This document shows positions 19,370-27,739 of a stretch of 29,296 nucleotides of DNA, piece by piece. The DNA is from an uncultured Pseudoflavonifractor sp. (lineage in GTDB: Bacteria; Bacillota_A; Clostridia; Oscillospirales; Oscillospiraceae). Under the pieces are notes generated by a model that was given only the letters and a program-made list of their open reading frames with translations, was not told the DNA's origin and did no database searches. The stretch is from positions 1-29,296 of the forward strand of contig CANPNN010000001.1 of NCBI GenBank assembly GCA_947575475.1, written 5' to 3'. Every line of letters starts with the position of its first letter. The stretch's first letter is position 1. Position numbers and translations under genes: made by a program.

Positions 19370-19399
19370 TTGAAAATGGCTGTGGAAATGTGGTAGAAT
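19370..19399 (+). promoter_or_regulatory. Promoter of the phosphoribosyltransferase gene
   Basis: TTGAAA (19370-19375), 18 bases, TAGAAT (19394-19399), about 70 bases before the start at 19470. It lies just after the preceding terminator, giving the gene its own transcription. Confidence 0.65.
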
Positions 19400-19469
19400 A
19401 CATATGCTAAAGTTGCCGTTTTGGAAAAGCATATAAATATTACAGCAGAGACAGAAAGGATGGTCAAGG

Positions 19470-20063
19470 ATGGGACGGGCTGAGACCAGGATCGTGGAGA
19501 GAGCGGATGGTGAAAAAGGCCTGGAGGTCATCATGGGGGGACGGAAGTTTACCCTGCCCTTTAAACTGATCGGCGGCCGGCAAGTGGGCTTTTTGGATAT
19601 TTCGGGCCAGGTGAGCCTGATCGAGAGCGCTGCGGATGAGTTGACGCAGAACCTTTTGGATGCAGGGGTAGAGTTTGACACCATTTTGAACCCCGTGGCC
19701 AAGAGCAATGCCCTGGCTCACGCCGTGGCCCTGCGTTGGTCCAAGGCCAAGGGCGCGGAGCTATCCAGAACGGTGGTGGCCCGGAAGAGCACCCGTCCGG
19801 CAAGGGTGGAGGCCACTTACCGTTCGGTCACCACACCGGTGGACCAGACCATCTCCTTGACTGACGGGGATGTGGAGTACATCCGGGGCAAGCGGATCCT
19901 GGTGATGGATGATGTCTACGGCGGCGGTGGGACCACCGAGGCGCTGAAAGAACTGGCCCGGAAGGCGGGAGCGGACATTGCCGCCTTTGCTGTGATCGGA
20001 GTGGAGCAGGGCGTTACCCCTCCGGAGAACCTGTATTCCCTTTTTGAGCTCCCTGTCCTTTAA
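19470..20063 (+). CDS. Type I phosphoribosyltransferase, purine type
   Basis: 197 residues. The PRPP-binding motif is RILVMDDVYGGGGTTEAL (about 144-161), with the two acidic residues and final Gly-Thr of the family; the usual ATGGT loop reads GGGGT. VVARKST upstream resembles the equivalent strand of xanthine and adenine phosphoribosyltransferases. It would join a purine or similar base to PRPP in the cytoplasm. It follows a deaminase-like gene, so base salvage after deamination is plausible. The ATG at 19470 is about nine bases from AAAGGA. A symmetrical terminator follows. Confidence 0.8.
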   Translation: MGRAETRIVERADGEKGLEVIMGGRKFTLPFKLIGGRQVGFLDISGQVSLIESAADELTQNLLDAGVEFDTILNPVAKSNALAHAVALRWSKAKGAELSRTVVARKSTRPARVEATYRSVTTPVDQTISLTDGDVEYIRGKRILVMDDVYGGGGTTEALKELARKAGADIAAFAVIGVEQGVTPPENLYSLFELPVL

Positions 20064-20095
20064 TGGAGAGTGGAGGCTGAGAGGGGCTTTCAATA

Positions 20096-20133
20096 AAAAA
20101 TGGAGGGCGAGTATTTACTCGCCCTCCATTTTT
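20096..20133. terminator. Bidirectional terminator between convergent units
   Basis: An 18-bp perfect palindromic stem with A-runs at one end and T-runs at the other (AAAAATGGAGGGCGAGTA at 20096-20113, complement at 20116-20133). It lies between the phosphoribosyltransferase stop and the yhfW stop and serves both strands. Confidence 0.95.
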
Positions 20134-20138
20134 GTGTG

Positions 20139-21353
20139 TCACCGGCGCTCCAACAGAGGCAGAAAGGAGCTTCCGTTCTCGGGAGCCTCAACGCCGAAAA
20201 AGTCGCAGACCGTAGCGCCCACATCGGACATGGTGGAGCGGACGCCCAGCTGTACATGATGGAGACCCTTGCGGTAGACAAGCAAGGGAACATTTTCCCG
20301 GGTGTGCTTGCTGTGACCGATATCGGGGTCGTTACCGTGGTCGGCCTGGACCAGGAGAATATCCTCCTCACTGAGCAGCGGCAAAAGTTTGGCAAGGCCC
20401 GCGTCGGCCTGTTCCAGTTTCTCCCGGTAGACGGCGCTGTCCTGGGAATGGCCCGCCAGGTCGGTCTCCTGCACATTGGTGCAGATAAAGCCGCGCTCCA
20501 TGGTCTGAAAGGCCTGGATGGTCAACTCCATGCACTCCACGGTGGGTACGCAGGAGATGCTGGTACCGCCGTCGTTGGCCACGATGTCGGCCACCTTGCC
20601 GATAAGGGTCACCGGGATACCTGCGCGGGTCAGAATGGTGGGAGCCTGAACGTTCTTGTTTACGCCGTAGCCCAGGTGGCGGCACTGATATCCCTGCTCA
20701 TAAGATTTGGACTTGGCCGAGGCAATGCCGATAAACTTCCCCTGCTTGACCTCCTCGGCGGCGTAGAGGTCCTCCATGGTGTTCCCTGTGCCCCCAAAGA
20801 CGATGACCCGGCCTACGGTGACCACATGGCGGGCCAGTTCCGCGATCTCATGGGCCTTTTCAAAGGAGATGAAGTCCAAGGGAGCGGTCACGTTGTAGCA
20901 CATGCCCAGGTCGGCCTCCAGGTTGTCCGCGATGGTCACATAGTCGTCACAGACCACGTACCGCAGGCCGCTGTTCTCCCGGATGGTCACCTTATGACCG
21001 TGGTCCCGCAGCTGCCGGGCCACCACGTCCACCTTTTCCTGGAAGGGAACTACCTCTGGCATTTTGGGCCGGGTGCCCATGATCTCCTGATGGCCCATGA
21101 AGGTGTCCGCCCCGTGGTGCATCAGCTCGCTTTTTCCGAAATTGGCGTCGGGGGAAAACTTCATATACCGGCTCTCCGTCCCGTAAGCGTTCATCAGCCC
21201 CAGTTTTTCCAGGGTGGGGAGCTTCAGGTCGGGCTGATCCTGCAGGATGCTCCGCAGGGTGTTGGCCCGCTCGTCCCCCGGCCGGGCGGTGGCGGCGTCC
21301 CTCATGGCTCCGATGCCGAAGCCGTCCAGTACGATCACAATGAATTTGCCCAT
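20139..21353 (-). CDS. yhfW: YhfW-like phosphopentomutase-family metalloenzyme
   Basis: 404 residues of the alkaline phosphatase/phosphopentomutase superfamily. Metal-site motifs are all present: VLDGFGIG at the N-terminus, ADTFMGHQE where DeoB has DTTTGHWE, D and H in QETDLAGHSQD, ADHGND, and H in SKHTRENVPLL. The Thr that is phosphorylated in DeoB appears kept (ADT), while the next two residues differ. In the enterobacterial yhf cluster the equivalent protein is YhfW. It is the last gene of this operon, four bases after yhfS, and is followed by the shared terminator. Substrate unknown; a pentose phosphate is only a family guess. Confidence 0.87.
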   Translation of the reverse strand: MGKFIVIVLDGFGIGAMRDAATARPGDERANTLRSILQDQPDLKLPTLEKLGLMNAYGTESRYMKFSPDANFGKSELMHHGADTFMGHQEIMGTRPKMPEVVPFQEKVDVVARQLRDHGHKVTIRENSGLRYVVCDDYVTIADNLEADLGMCYNVTAPLDFISFEKAHEIAELARHVVTVGRVIVFGGTGNTMEDLYAAEEVKQGKFIGIASAKSKSYEQGYQCRHLGYGVNKNVQAPTILTRAGIPVTLIGKVADIVANDGGTSISCVPTVECMELTIQAFQTMERGFICTNVQETDLAGHSQDSAVYREKLEQADAGLAKLLPLLSEEDILLVQADHGNDPDIGHSKHTRENVPLLVYRKGLHHVQLGVRSTMSDVGATVCDFFGVEAPENGSSFLPLLERR

Positions 21354-21357
21354 GGTT

Positions 21358-22458
21358 TTATTGGACCTCCTCCATGCTCTCCCGCAGAATACGGATGACC
21401 GTGTCCGCCCCCGCCCGGTTGGGATTCACCCGGATCATGTGGTCGGCCAGGGTGGGGTCTGTCTTCAAAAAGGTGCCCGAAACCCGGTAAAAGAGCGGTT
21501 GTATCTCATATTTGGACTCCGACCCCACGGGGTGGGGCAGCCCTCCCCGCTTCTCCGCCGCCGCCAGGACCTTTTTGGCGATGGGGGCTTCAAAGGTGAT
21601 GAGGAGCACCTTCGACTGGGCGCTGGCGATCATGGCGTCGGAAATGCCCTTGACCTCGCCGCCCTTCAGCCGCTCCAGCACCTCCTCCGCCGTCCGGGCG
21701 GTAATGGCCAGCATCACGGGAGCGTAGACAAGGCCCCGGAGGACCTCCATGGCCTCAAAGCCCTGGGTCTGACAGCCGCCGGAATAATGCATGGCCCGGA
21801 TCTTGTCGATATAGGCCTTCTTGCCCACCACACAGCCGATCCCCTCGGGCCCCTGGAGTTTGAAGGTGGAGAAGCAGGCCAGATCCGCCCCCAGCTCGGC
21901 CCCCATCCTGCGGGTCTTCATCACCGCGTAGTTGTCATCCACCAGGATGGGAATATCCCGAACCCTTTGGATGGCGGCAATGACCTCCCCCAGGTCATAG
22001 GAGTCCTCCGGCCGCTGCCGGGAGTGCTGGACCAGGGCGGCAGAGACCTCCGGGTGGGCCTGCAGGGCCTTTTCCAGCTGGGGCAGGTCGTTAAAGTCGG
22101 CGGACACCATATGATAGCCGAACATCTCAATGCTGGTGGCAGTGGTGGAGTATACCGGTGCGTCGTGGACCAGCAGGGTCCCTCCGGCAGGAAGGATGGC
22201 AGACAGGCCGTAGCGAATGGCTCCGGTGCCGGAACCCCGGACCAGGATGGCGTCCTCTGTCTGGAAAAACCGGGCCAGGACCTCCTCCACCTTTCGGGTG
22301 GTGACCGGCTGGTTCCCCGGCTGTCTGACCCCCAGGTCCCCACGGGTCAGGCTCTCGGATCCGGTAAAGCAGCGGGTCATACAGTCCAAAAGCCGAAACT
22401 GCTTTTCCATGGCCTCCTCAAGGGTGATACTCTCCAACGGATATGCTTCCATACTCAA
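21358..22458 (-). CDS. yhfS: YhfS-like PLP-dependent transferase
   Basis: 366 residues of the fold-type I PLP superfamily. The PLP Lys is K200 in FSTFKLQGPEG; the ring-binding Asp is in ILVDDNYA (174-175). GSGTGAIRYGLSAIL (75-89) supplies the phosphate-binding turn. It matches the YhfS family of the enterobacterial yhf operon, whose reaction is not established; relatives include aminotransferases, lyases and selenocysteine synthase-like enzymes. A TTG start at 22458 overlaps the amidase stop and sits eight bases from GGAAGGA; an ATG six bases further in (22452) is the alternative. Confidence 0.85.
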   Translation of the reverse strand: MSMEAYPLESITLEEAMEKQFRLLDCMTRCFTGSESLTRGDLGVRQPGNQPVTTRKVEEVLARFFQTEDAILVRGSGTGAIRYGLSAILPAGGTLLVHDAPVYSTTATSIEMFGYHMVSADFNDLPQLEKALQAHPEVSAALVQHSRQRPEDSYDLGEVIAAIQRVRDIPILVDDNYAVMKTRRMGAELGADLACFSTFKLQGPEGIGCVVGKKAYIDKIRAMHYSGGCQTQGFEAMEVLRGLVYAPVMLAITARTAEEVLERLKGGEVKGISDAMIASAQSKVLLITFEAPIAKKVLAAAEKRGGLPHPVGSESKYEIQPLFYRVSGTFLKTDPTLADHMIRVNPNRAGADTVIRILRESMEEVQ

Positions 22459-23426
22459 ATCTCATATCCTTCCATAAAGTAATTGTTCAGGTCCAGAAAA
22501 TACCGCTCGATCAGCGGATCGTGGGCCTCCTGTATGGCAAGGCCCAGGCAAAGGAGCTTTCTGATCTTCTCCTCCTTATCTTCACAGAGAAGAAGGGTGC
22601 TCATGCCCAGCCCCTCCTGGGGAAGGGCCAGGGCGGTGGCCTGGGCAATGTTGGCGACCCGGACATAGCCCTTTTCCGCCTGACGCTGGATGGCCCCGGT
22701 CCTCTCGTCAAAGTGGCCAAAGAGAGAGTCGCCGAAACCGTGGAGGTCCACCGGCCCTTCGGTCACCATCAATACGTCACACTGCTTTAGGGTTTCACTG
22801 AGCCAGGCTGTCAGTTCTCCTCTGGGAGCGTGACAGTCCATAAGCTGCCAGACCTCCGAGCGAACGCCGGGGTATTCCCGGTCGCTGACGACCTGTCCAT
22901 AATCCTCCGCAGCAGTGAGGCCCGTGGCACATTGGATGGCCCGGTATAAAAGTTCCTTATCCCGGGCCATAAACCCGATGGAGTTACCGGCGATGATCCC
23001 GTCGGTATTGGGCTTGTGTCCCTGATTGTCCCGCTGGGCCTCGATCCGCCGGGAGAGAAAGGCCAGAATATTTACGCACATGGCGGGTGCCAGCACGCTG
23101 CCGCCCCCATCGTTGCCGATGCCCAGGTCGTTGATCCCAGCAAAGACGTTGATAGCCGTCCCCGAGGAGGAGCCGGACATATAGTGGCCGGTGATGGGGT
23201 TGATAAGCTCGGTGTCCACTGCCCGGCCCGCCAGCTGGGATTTCTTGTCGATGGTGTGCAGGGCAAAGCCGTGAGGTTCCAGCCGGTGCATGAGGGTGTT
23301 GGGAATGGAGTGGATATTCTTGATCCCCACCAGGATGGCGTCAGGATCGGCGTCAAAGGCCCTGACTACGGAGCCGTAGGGGTTCAGAAGTGCCACTTTG
23401 TGCTGCAGCTCATAGTTTCCTTTCAC
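22455..23426 (-). CDS. Compact amidase-signature-like enzyme in the yhf operon
   Basis: 323 residues from a GTG at 23426. The amidase signature is visible: SGSSSGTAINVFAG (84-97) carries the cis-Ser group, and LGIGNDGGGSVLAPA (101-115) the nucleophile position S110. The catalytic Lys is probably K36 in GIKNIHSIP. NPITG (76-80) precedes the signature as in true amidases. The family is usually 450-500 residues; here the stretch between the Lys and the RL..G helix is only about ten residues and the C-terminus is short. The GTG overlaps the yhfX stop (GTGA) eight bases from AAAGGAG, and its own stop overlaps yhfS. No counterpart is known to me in the E. coli yhf operon. Confidence 0.78.
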   Translation of the reverse strand: MKGNYELQHKVALLNPYGSVVRAFDADPDAILVGIKNIHSIPNTLMHRLEPHGFALHTIDKKSQLAGRAVDTELINPITGHYMSGSSSGTAINVFAGINDLGIGNDGGGSVLAPAMCVNILAFLSRRIEAQRDNQGHKPNTDGIIAGNSIGFMARDKELLYRAIQCATGLTAAEDYGQVVSDREYPGVRSEVWQLMDCHAPRGELTAWLSETLKQCDVLMVTEGPVDLHGFGDSLFGHFDERTGAIQRQAEKGYVRVANIAQATALALPQEGLGMSTLLLCEDKEEKIRKLLCLGLAIQEAHDPLIERYFLDLNNYFMEGYEI

Positions 23427-24595
23427 GTTTGCCACTCCTTTGAAAGCTCCCGGCCCAGAGAGGAGTATCTGCCTGCAATAACCGGATTTCCAGAGCTGAG
23501 TCCCTCCACCACCACGACCTCGCTGCGGACGGTGAATATCTGAGTGCGGTGGCACAGGATCACGGTGTCGCTGACCTGGCAGCTTTCCTCCAGCTCGTAG
23601 TAGTAGTCGATGGAGTCCTCATTGGGAGGAACCGCCTTCATGCGGCGGCACTCCGTGGGGGAACTTCCCACCAGGGCGTTTTCCATATGCCCCCGCCGGT
23701 AGTGACCGCCGCCGTAACAGTAGGCGTGACCGTCAAAGTTGTGGGATACCTCTGACACATAAACATACCCCACCCGCTCGGGCTGATCGGTGTCCCTGTG
23801 AAGGGGGGTGGTGCCCGTCAGGCCGTGGCCCGGTTCCCCGTTGTTGCCGCCCAGGGTCCGGATCAGGGGGATGGAGGAGACGCAGGTGGCGCTGGGAATA
23901 TTGACGATAAGGTCTTTCCACCCTTTCTCCTTAGCCAGCGCTACCGCCCGCTCCAGCCCTTTCACATTGGGGGTGGGAGCGATGGCGCCCGTGGCCTCCT
24001 CATAGAGCAGGGCGGGGAAGGTGGTGAAGCCCCCCAGCTTTACGTGAGGCAGGGCTTCGATCATCTGGAACAGCTCCGGCAGTTCCTCTGAACGGAATCC
24101 GCCAGTCTGACCGGAGTACAGTTGCGCATCCTTGTCCGTGATCCGAAGGAGCAGGGGCTGACAGAGCCCCAATTCCCCTGCCGCCTGGTCGATCTCCTGG
24201 ATCTTTTCCCGGGTGTAGACGGTGACCACATCGGGCCGGGCGGCCAGGATCGTTTTCAGGGCGTGACGGGGAACTTGGACCAGGTGTCCCACATTGCCCA
24301 GATGGATCCCCTCCTCGACCATCCGCAGGGCCTCCCGGAAATCCACAGCCACGCAGCCCTGGAAGCCGATCTCCATCAGCTTTCTGGCCACCAGGGGATT
24401 CCGACCGATCTGCTTGAGCATAAAGTAAAGGACGATCCCGTTTTCCTGGGCAATATTTACCATCCGCCGTCCATTTTCCAAGATGACATCCAGGTCCAGC
24501 AAATAGGTGTCCGGCAGAATGTCTCCCCGCTGGTGGGCCTCAAAGGCGTATTGAAGCAGAGCCGGATTATTTTGTCTGAGTCGGTTCAGGAACAT
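23423..24595 (-). CDS. yhfX: YhfX-like PLP-dependent racemase-fold enzyme
   Basis: 390 residues of the alanine racemase (fold type III) superfamily. The PLP Lys is K61 in LYFMLKQIGRNP, at the end of the first barrel strand. Later family-like segments are LRITDKDAQLYSGQTGGF, LGGFTTFP and the C-terminal beta domain containing DTVILCHRTQIF. It matches YhfX of the enterobacterial yhf operon; amino acid racemisation or decarboxylation is the family expectation, unproven. It overlaps the php stop region by ten bases and the amidase start by four, so three genes are translationally linked. Confidence 0.85.
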   Translation of the reverse strand: MFLNRLRQNNPALLQYAFEAHQRGDILPDTYLLDLDVILENGRRMVNIAQENGIVLYFMLKQIGRNPLVARKLMEIGFQGCVAVDFREALRMVEEGIHLGNVGHLVQVPRHALKTILAARPDVVTVYTREKIQEIDQAAGELGLCQPLLLRITDKDAQLYSGQTGGFRSEELPELFQMIEALPHVKLGGFTTFPALLYEEATGAIAPTPNVKGLERAVALAKEKGWKDLIVNIPSATCVSSIPLIRTLGGNNGEPGHGLTGTTPLHRDTDQPERVGYVYVSEVSHNFDGHAYCYGGGHYRRGHMENALVGSSPTECRRMKAVPPNEDSIDYYYELEESCQVSDTVILCHRTQIFTVRSEVVVVEGLSSGNPVIAGRYSSLGRELSKEWQT

Positions 24596-25512
24596 GGGGC
24601 CGACCTCCAGTCATTGTCCAGGATACGGGCAGGGTTGTCCACCAGAAGCTTTCTGATCTCCTCCTCCGTGGCTCCCCGCTGGCGGAGAAGGGGAACCACA
24701 GAGCGCATCACCGCCACATAGCCCGGGCCGCCCGCAGAGGTGAAATAGGTCCGGCGGGAAACGTCGTTGCTCAGGACCAGCCGGTCTCCGTAGCCTTCCC
24801 GAATCAAGGCCAGGATATTTTCAGCCCGAGTCTCATCTGGCATATAGGCGCTCTTTCCGCAGGTGTCAAAAGCGATGTTTATACCGTATTTCAGCAGGGA
24901 GAGGTGGTAGGCTCGGTCATCGATCAGATCCTGGTGGCCCAGAATGACCTTGCCAGGATCCATTCCCTGGTCCAACAGAGTCTCGATCGTTTCCAGAGCA
25001 GTGAACCGTCCGGTGTGGGTGGACACGGCAGCCCCGGTCCGGCGGGAAGCGATCCCGGCCGCCATCAGGATCTTTTTCTCCTGGCCCACAAAACACTCAG
25101 GGCTGGAGGCGATCTCCGCAATGACGCCCGCTTTGATCCCGGTCTGACCGATCCCGTCCACCAGCTCTGATTCATAGACGCCGGCGATCTCCTCCGCTGT
25201 CTGTTCCGCCAACTGAGCGGGGTGGAAGGGGGAGAGGTAGTATCCGGTAGAGGCTACGATATGCAGACCTGTGGCCTGGGAAATGGTCCGCAGCTTTTCC
25301 ACGTCCCGGCCCAGGTCGATGGTGCTTACCTCCACAGCGGCCTGGATCCCATCCTCCATCATCAGTCGGATCTCCGGGATGACCTCCTCAGGGGTGTCGA
25401 TACGGCTGACCCCATCCTTTCGAATACGGTCCAAGTCGATGATGAAGTGCTCATGGGCTAAAGTCAAGCCCAGCTGCGCCCGTTCAATATCGCCTAAAAC
25501 GGTACGAATCAT
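24586..25512 (-). CDS. php: Phosphotriesterase homology protein
   Basis: 308 residues of the PTE-like amidohydrolase barrel. Metal ligands: H20 and H22 (LAHEHF), H166 (STHTG), H193 (LGHQD) and D250 (LSNDVSRR). The bridging position appears to be E133 in GVIAEI, the Php-type glutamate, instead of the carboxylated Lys of true phosphotriesterase. Family members with this pattern hydrolyse lactones or remain unassigned; E. coli Php is uncharacterised. AAGGAG precedes the ATG at 25512. A terminator-like hairpin lies between this gene and yhfU, so the downstream block may be expressed at a lower level. Confidence 0.87.
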   Translation of the reverse strand: MIRTVLGDIERAQLGLTLAHEHFIIDLDRIRKDGVSRIDTPEEVIPEIRLMMEDGIQAAVEVSTIDLGRDVEKLRTISQATGLHIVASTGYYLSPFHPAQLAEQTAEEIAGVYESELVDGIGQTGIKAGVIAEIASSPECFVGQEKKILMAAGIASRRTGAAVSTHTGRFTALETIETLLDQGMDPGKVILGHQDLIDDRAYHLSLLKYGINIAFDTCGKSAYMPDETRAENILALIREGYGDRLVLSNDVSRRTYFTSAGGPGYVAVMRSVVPLLRQRGATEEEIRKLLVDNPARILDNDWRSAPCS

Positions 25513-25532
25513 ATGGATCAGTCTCCTTATTT

Positions 25533-25581
25533 CCTTAAAAATAAGCAGGGCACCAATTTTTTGGAAATCGGTGCCCTGCTT
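25533..25581 (-). terminator. Intra-operon terminator hairpin between yhfU and php
   Basis: A 12-bp perfect stem AAGCAGGGCACC/GGTGCCCTGCTT with a 15-base A/T loop is followed on the minus strand by ATTTTTAAGG. The T-run lies only on the minus-strand side, so it acts in the direction of the yhf genes. It is inside the operon, suggesting attenuation or a boundary between two transcripts. Confidence 0.8.
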
Positions 25582-25589
25582 TGCCGCGC

Positions 25590-25970
25590 TTATTCCGGCT
25601 TACCCGCTGTCTTGTCGATCAAAGCCTGCACTAAAACAGGGACCAGGACCTCGGTGTGTTCCTTCACATAGCCGAAGGCCTTGTGTTGGCCGGCGTAGAC
25701 CATGTGCCGGATCTCCTGGGCAGAGGGAAGCTTTCCCTGCCGAGACACGGTCAGACAGTTACCGTAACCCAGGACCATGATAGCGGTGGCAAGAGAGCCG
25801 CCGCCACCGGTTTGGCAGGAGCCCAGATAGAAGTCTACGTCGCCTTTTTTCACACTCCGGGCGGCGACCATATCGGGGTCGGTGAGAGGCTCTACCTGGC
25901 CGGCAAACTGCTTTTCAATGATCTGTCTGGTCTGGGTAGAGGTCAAGCCGCAGCATTCGATTTTCAGCAT
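25590..25970 (-). CDS. yhfU: YhfU-like DUF2620 protein
   Basis: 126 residues, close to E. coli YhfU in length. The small soluble domain shows GDVDFYLGSCQTGGGGSLATAIMVLGYGNCLTV (about 43-75) and ends GYVKEHTEVLVPVLVQALIDKT. The Gly-rich, Cys-containing stretch resembles a nucleotide or phosphate loop, but no function is known for DUF2620. AGGAGG is nine bases before the ATG. It lies 32 bases after yhfT. Confidence 0.82.
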   Translation of the reverse strand: MLKIECCGLTSTQTRQIIEKQFAGQVEPLTDPDMVAARSVKKGDVDFYLGSCQTGGGGSLATAIMVLGYGNCLTVSRQGKLPSAQEIRHMVYAGQHKAFGYVKEHTEVLVPVLVQALIDKTAGKPE

Positions 25971-26002
25971 GGAAAACGTCCTCCTATTTCAAAGGTATCA
26001 GC

Positions 26003-27322
26003 TTACACAGGCAGCTGGACAAAGCCGATGGCGATCATAATATTGTAGAGGATCCCCACGGCCACGGCGGCGATGGGGCCTACGGCGGACTTGGGCAGGC
26101 GCTGACCGGCGGCGTCGTTGAGGACGTAGAAGGCGCCAACGATCATGAGACCCACAGCGCCCCAGGTGGCGTTGGCCGCCAGGAAGGAGCCGATCATCAG
26201 GGCGAGGCCGATACAGGACACCATGGCGTCCCGGATATGGTCGCCGCACTTCGACAACTCAGGGAATTTGGAAAGACCCTGGCCCAGCAGACCCAGGAGC
26301 TGGATCTCAATGAACTCCACAGCGAAGCCAAACACAGGAGCCAGCCACCAGGTGGGAGCCAGAGTGCCTACCAGCATACAGGTGGTCAGACCGACAGCCT
26401 GATAGACGCCGGTGGCCAAAGAGGTGGACACGATGAGGGGAATGAATGCTACGATCACGCCGATCATCGCCAACTGGAAGGTCTTCATATCTCCGCCCAG
26501 GACAGCGGCGCCCAGAACGTAGGGCTGATAGGCCTGAGCCAGGATGTGGATGCCCAAGGCGTTCAGAGCGCCCTGGATGCACAGAAATACCCAGTTGCTC
26601 TTGATGCGGGCGGCGTTCTTGGTAAAGAGGTTCATCTCCTCGGCGTCGGTCTCAACGCTGGCGGAACCCTTGCCGCCCTTCACGGAGTAGACCACCAGGC
26701 AGATCATACCGGCCAGCATAGCAAACGTGTAGGGATAGAGGCTGATGGAGATTGTTCCCACCGTGACAGAGCCCAGAACGGTGCAGACGATGTAGACCAC
26801 GCCCTCGATCACGCCGGTGATAATACCCTTCTTGGCGCTGAACTGGCTGGCGATAGCCATAGCCGGGAATACGCAGAAGATAGGCAGAGCGGGGGTGGAG
26901 ATCTGGGTCAGGTCATTGAGGAAGTTGTAGGGCAGAGCGGAAAAGGCCGAGTTGATCAAGGAGGTGCCGAAAGCGCACAGGGCGCCCCAAAGGCCGCCGA
27001 TGGACAGGGCCACCCACTTGTTGGGAGCCCAGGCGCCCAGACAGTCAGTGGCGATCAGGGTCAGGTGAACGGCGATAAGGCCGGTGCCCAGCCACTGGCT
27101 GAAGCCGGCCAAGACCCAGCCGAAGCCCATGCCGGTGACGACCACGGCGAACTCGGAACGGGACATTCTCTTCTCCATAAGCTCGGGGAACACAGGACGG
27201 GCGCCGTCGTTAAAGTTGGAGATGCACTTGTGGGACAGCAGGGCAGCCCAGGCGCAGATCGCGATGAGTACCGCGGCGCGGGCCCATAGCGGGTACTGGA
27301 ACGAAGTGATAATGCCTTCCAT
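26003..27322 (-). CDS. yhfT: YhfT-like membrane transport protein
   Basis: 439 residues with about eleven or twelve hydrophobic helices (for example WARAAVLIAICAWAALL, SIGGLWGALCAFGTSLI, GIITGVIEGVVYIVCTVLG) and a charged loop around 220-240 (GGKGSASVETDAEEMNLF). It belongs to the YhfT family, seen only in yhf-type clusters and assumed to be a transporter. Its place directly upstream of yhfU suggests it brings in the substrate of the pathway. GGGAGG is seven bases before the ATG at 27322. Confidence 0.83.
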   Translation of the reverse strand: MEGIITSFQYPLWARAAVLIAICAWAALLSHKCISNFNDGARPVFPELMEKRMSRSEFAVVVTGMGFGWVLAGFSQWLGTGLIAVHLTLIATDCLGAWAPNKWVALSIGGLWGALCAFGTSLINSAFSALPYNFLNDLTQISTPALPIFCVFPAMAIASQFSAKKGIITGVIEGVVYIVCTVLGSVTVGTISISLYPYTFAMLAGMICLVVYSVKGGKGSASVETDAEEMNLFTKNAARIKSNWVFLCIQGALNALGIHILAQAYQPYVLGAAVLGGDMKTFQLAMIGVIVAFIPLIVSTSLATGVYQAVGLTTCMLVGTLAPTWWLAPVFGFAVEFIEIQLLGLLGQGLSKFPELSKCGDHIRDAMVSCIGLALMIGSFLAANATWGAVGLMIVGAFYVLNDAAGQRLPKSAVGPIAAVAVGILYNIMIAIGFVQLPV

Positions 27323-27360
27323 AATAGATCCTCCCTTTTTTGTTTACAAATGATTTTGGG

Positions 27361-27729
27361 TTACGCTTCCTCGTTGAGCTTGGCGATCAGGGTGTTCAGA
27401 TGGAGAAGTACATATTCCTGTTCGTCCTGGCTCAGAGAGTTGTGGATGACGGACTTAATGTTTTCCAGCATGTCCAGGGACTGAGGATAACTCTCCAGCT
27501 CCTTTACCTCGGCAAAGGCCTCCGGCAGAAGAGGTTCCACCTTTTCCTGGGTAGCGTTGCGCCCAAAAGCGGCACAGAGGTGGGCCACAAAAGTATCCGC
27601 ATTCTCTTCGCAAAGTTGAATATCATACTTCTCTTTGAACATGGCAACGATGGCAAGGACGTCTTTTACATCGTCCTCCTTGATCATCCCGCCTTCTTGG
27701 TACAGCTCCAACCGTTCTGTAAAATCCAT
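27361..27729 (-). CDS. yhfY: YhfY-like PRD-domain protein
   Basis: 122 residues from the ATG at 27729, five bases after AGGAGG; a TTG six codons upstream overlaps that ribosome site and is rejected. A single PTS-regulation-like domain is suggested by the helix pattern and the conserved His H50 in FVAHLCAAFGR, with a second His in YVLLHLNTLI. PRDs normally respond to phosphorylation by PTS proteins, yet no DNA-binding domain is attached, as in E. coli YhfY. First structural gene of the operon, 38 bases before yhfT. Confidence 0.8.
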   Translation of the reverse strand: MDFTERLELYQEGGMIKEDDVKDVLAIVAMFKEKYDIQLCEENADTFVAHLCAAFGRNATQEKVEPLLPEAFAEVKELESYPQSLDMLENIKSVIHNSLSQDEQEYVLLHLNTLIAKLNEEA

Positions 27730-27739
27730 CTCTTCCTCC

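Noticed and set aside
23427..23555. N-terminal extension of the amidase gene
   Set aside because: The extra codons (MPPHSDIHRPQRGRGGGG) lie wholly inside yhfX; the GTG at 23426 has a good ribosome site and the standard four-base overlap.
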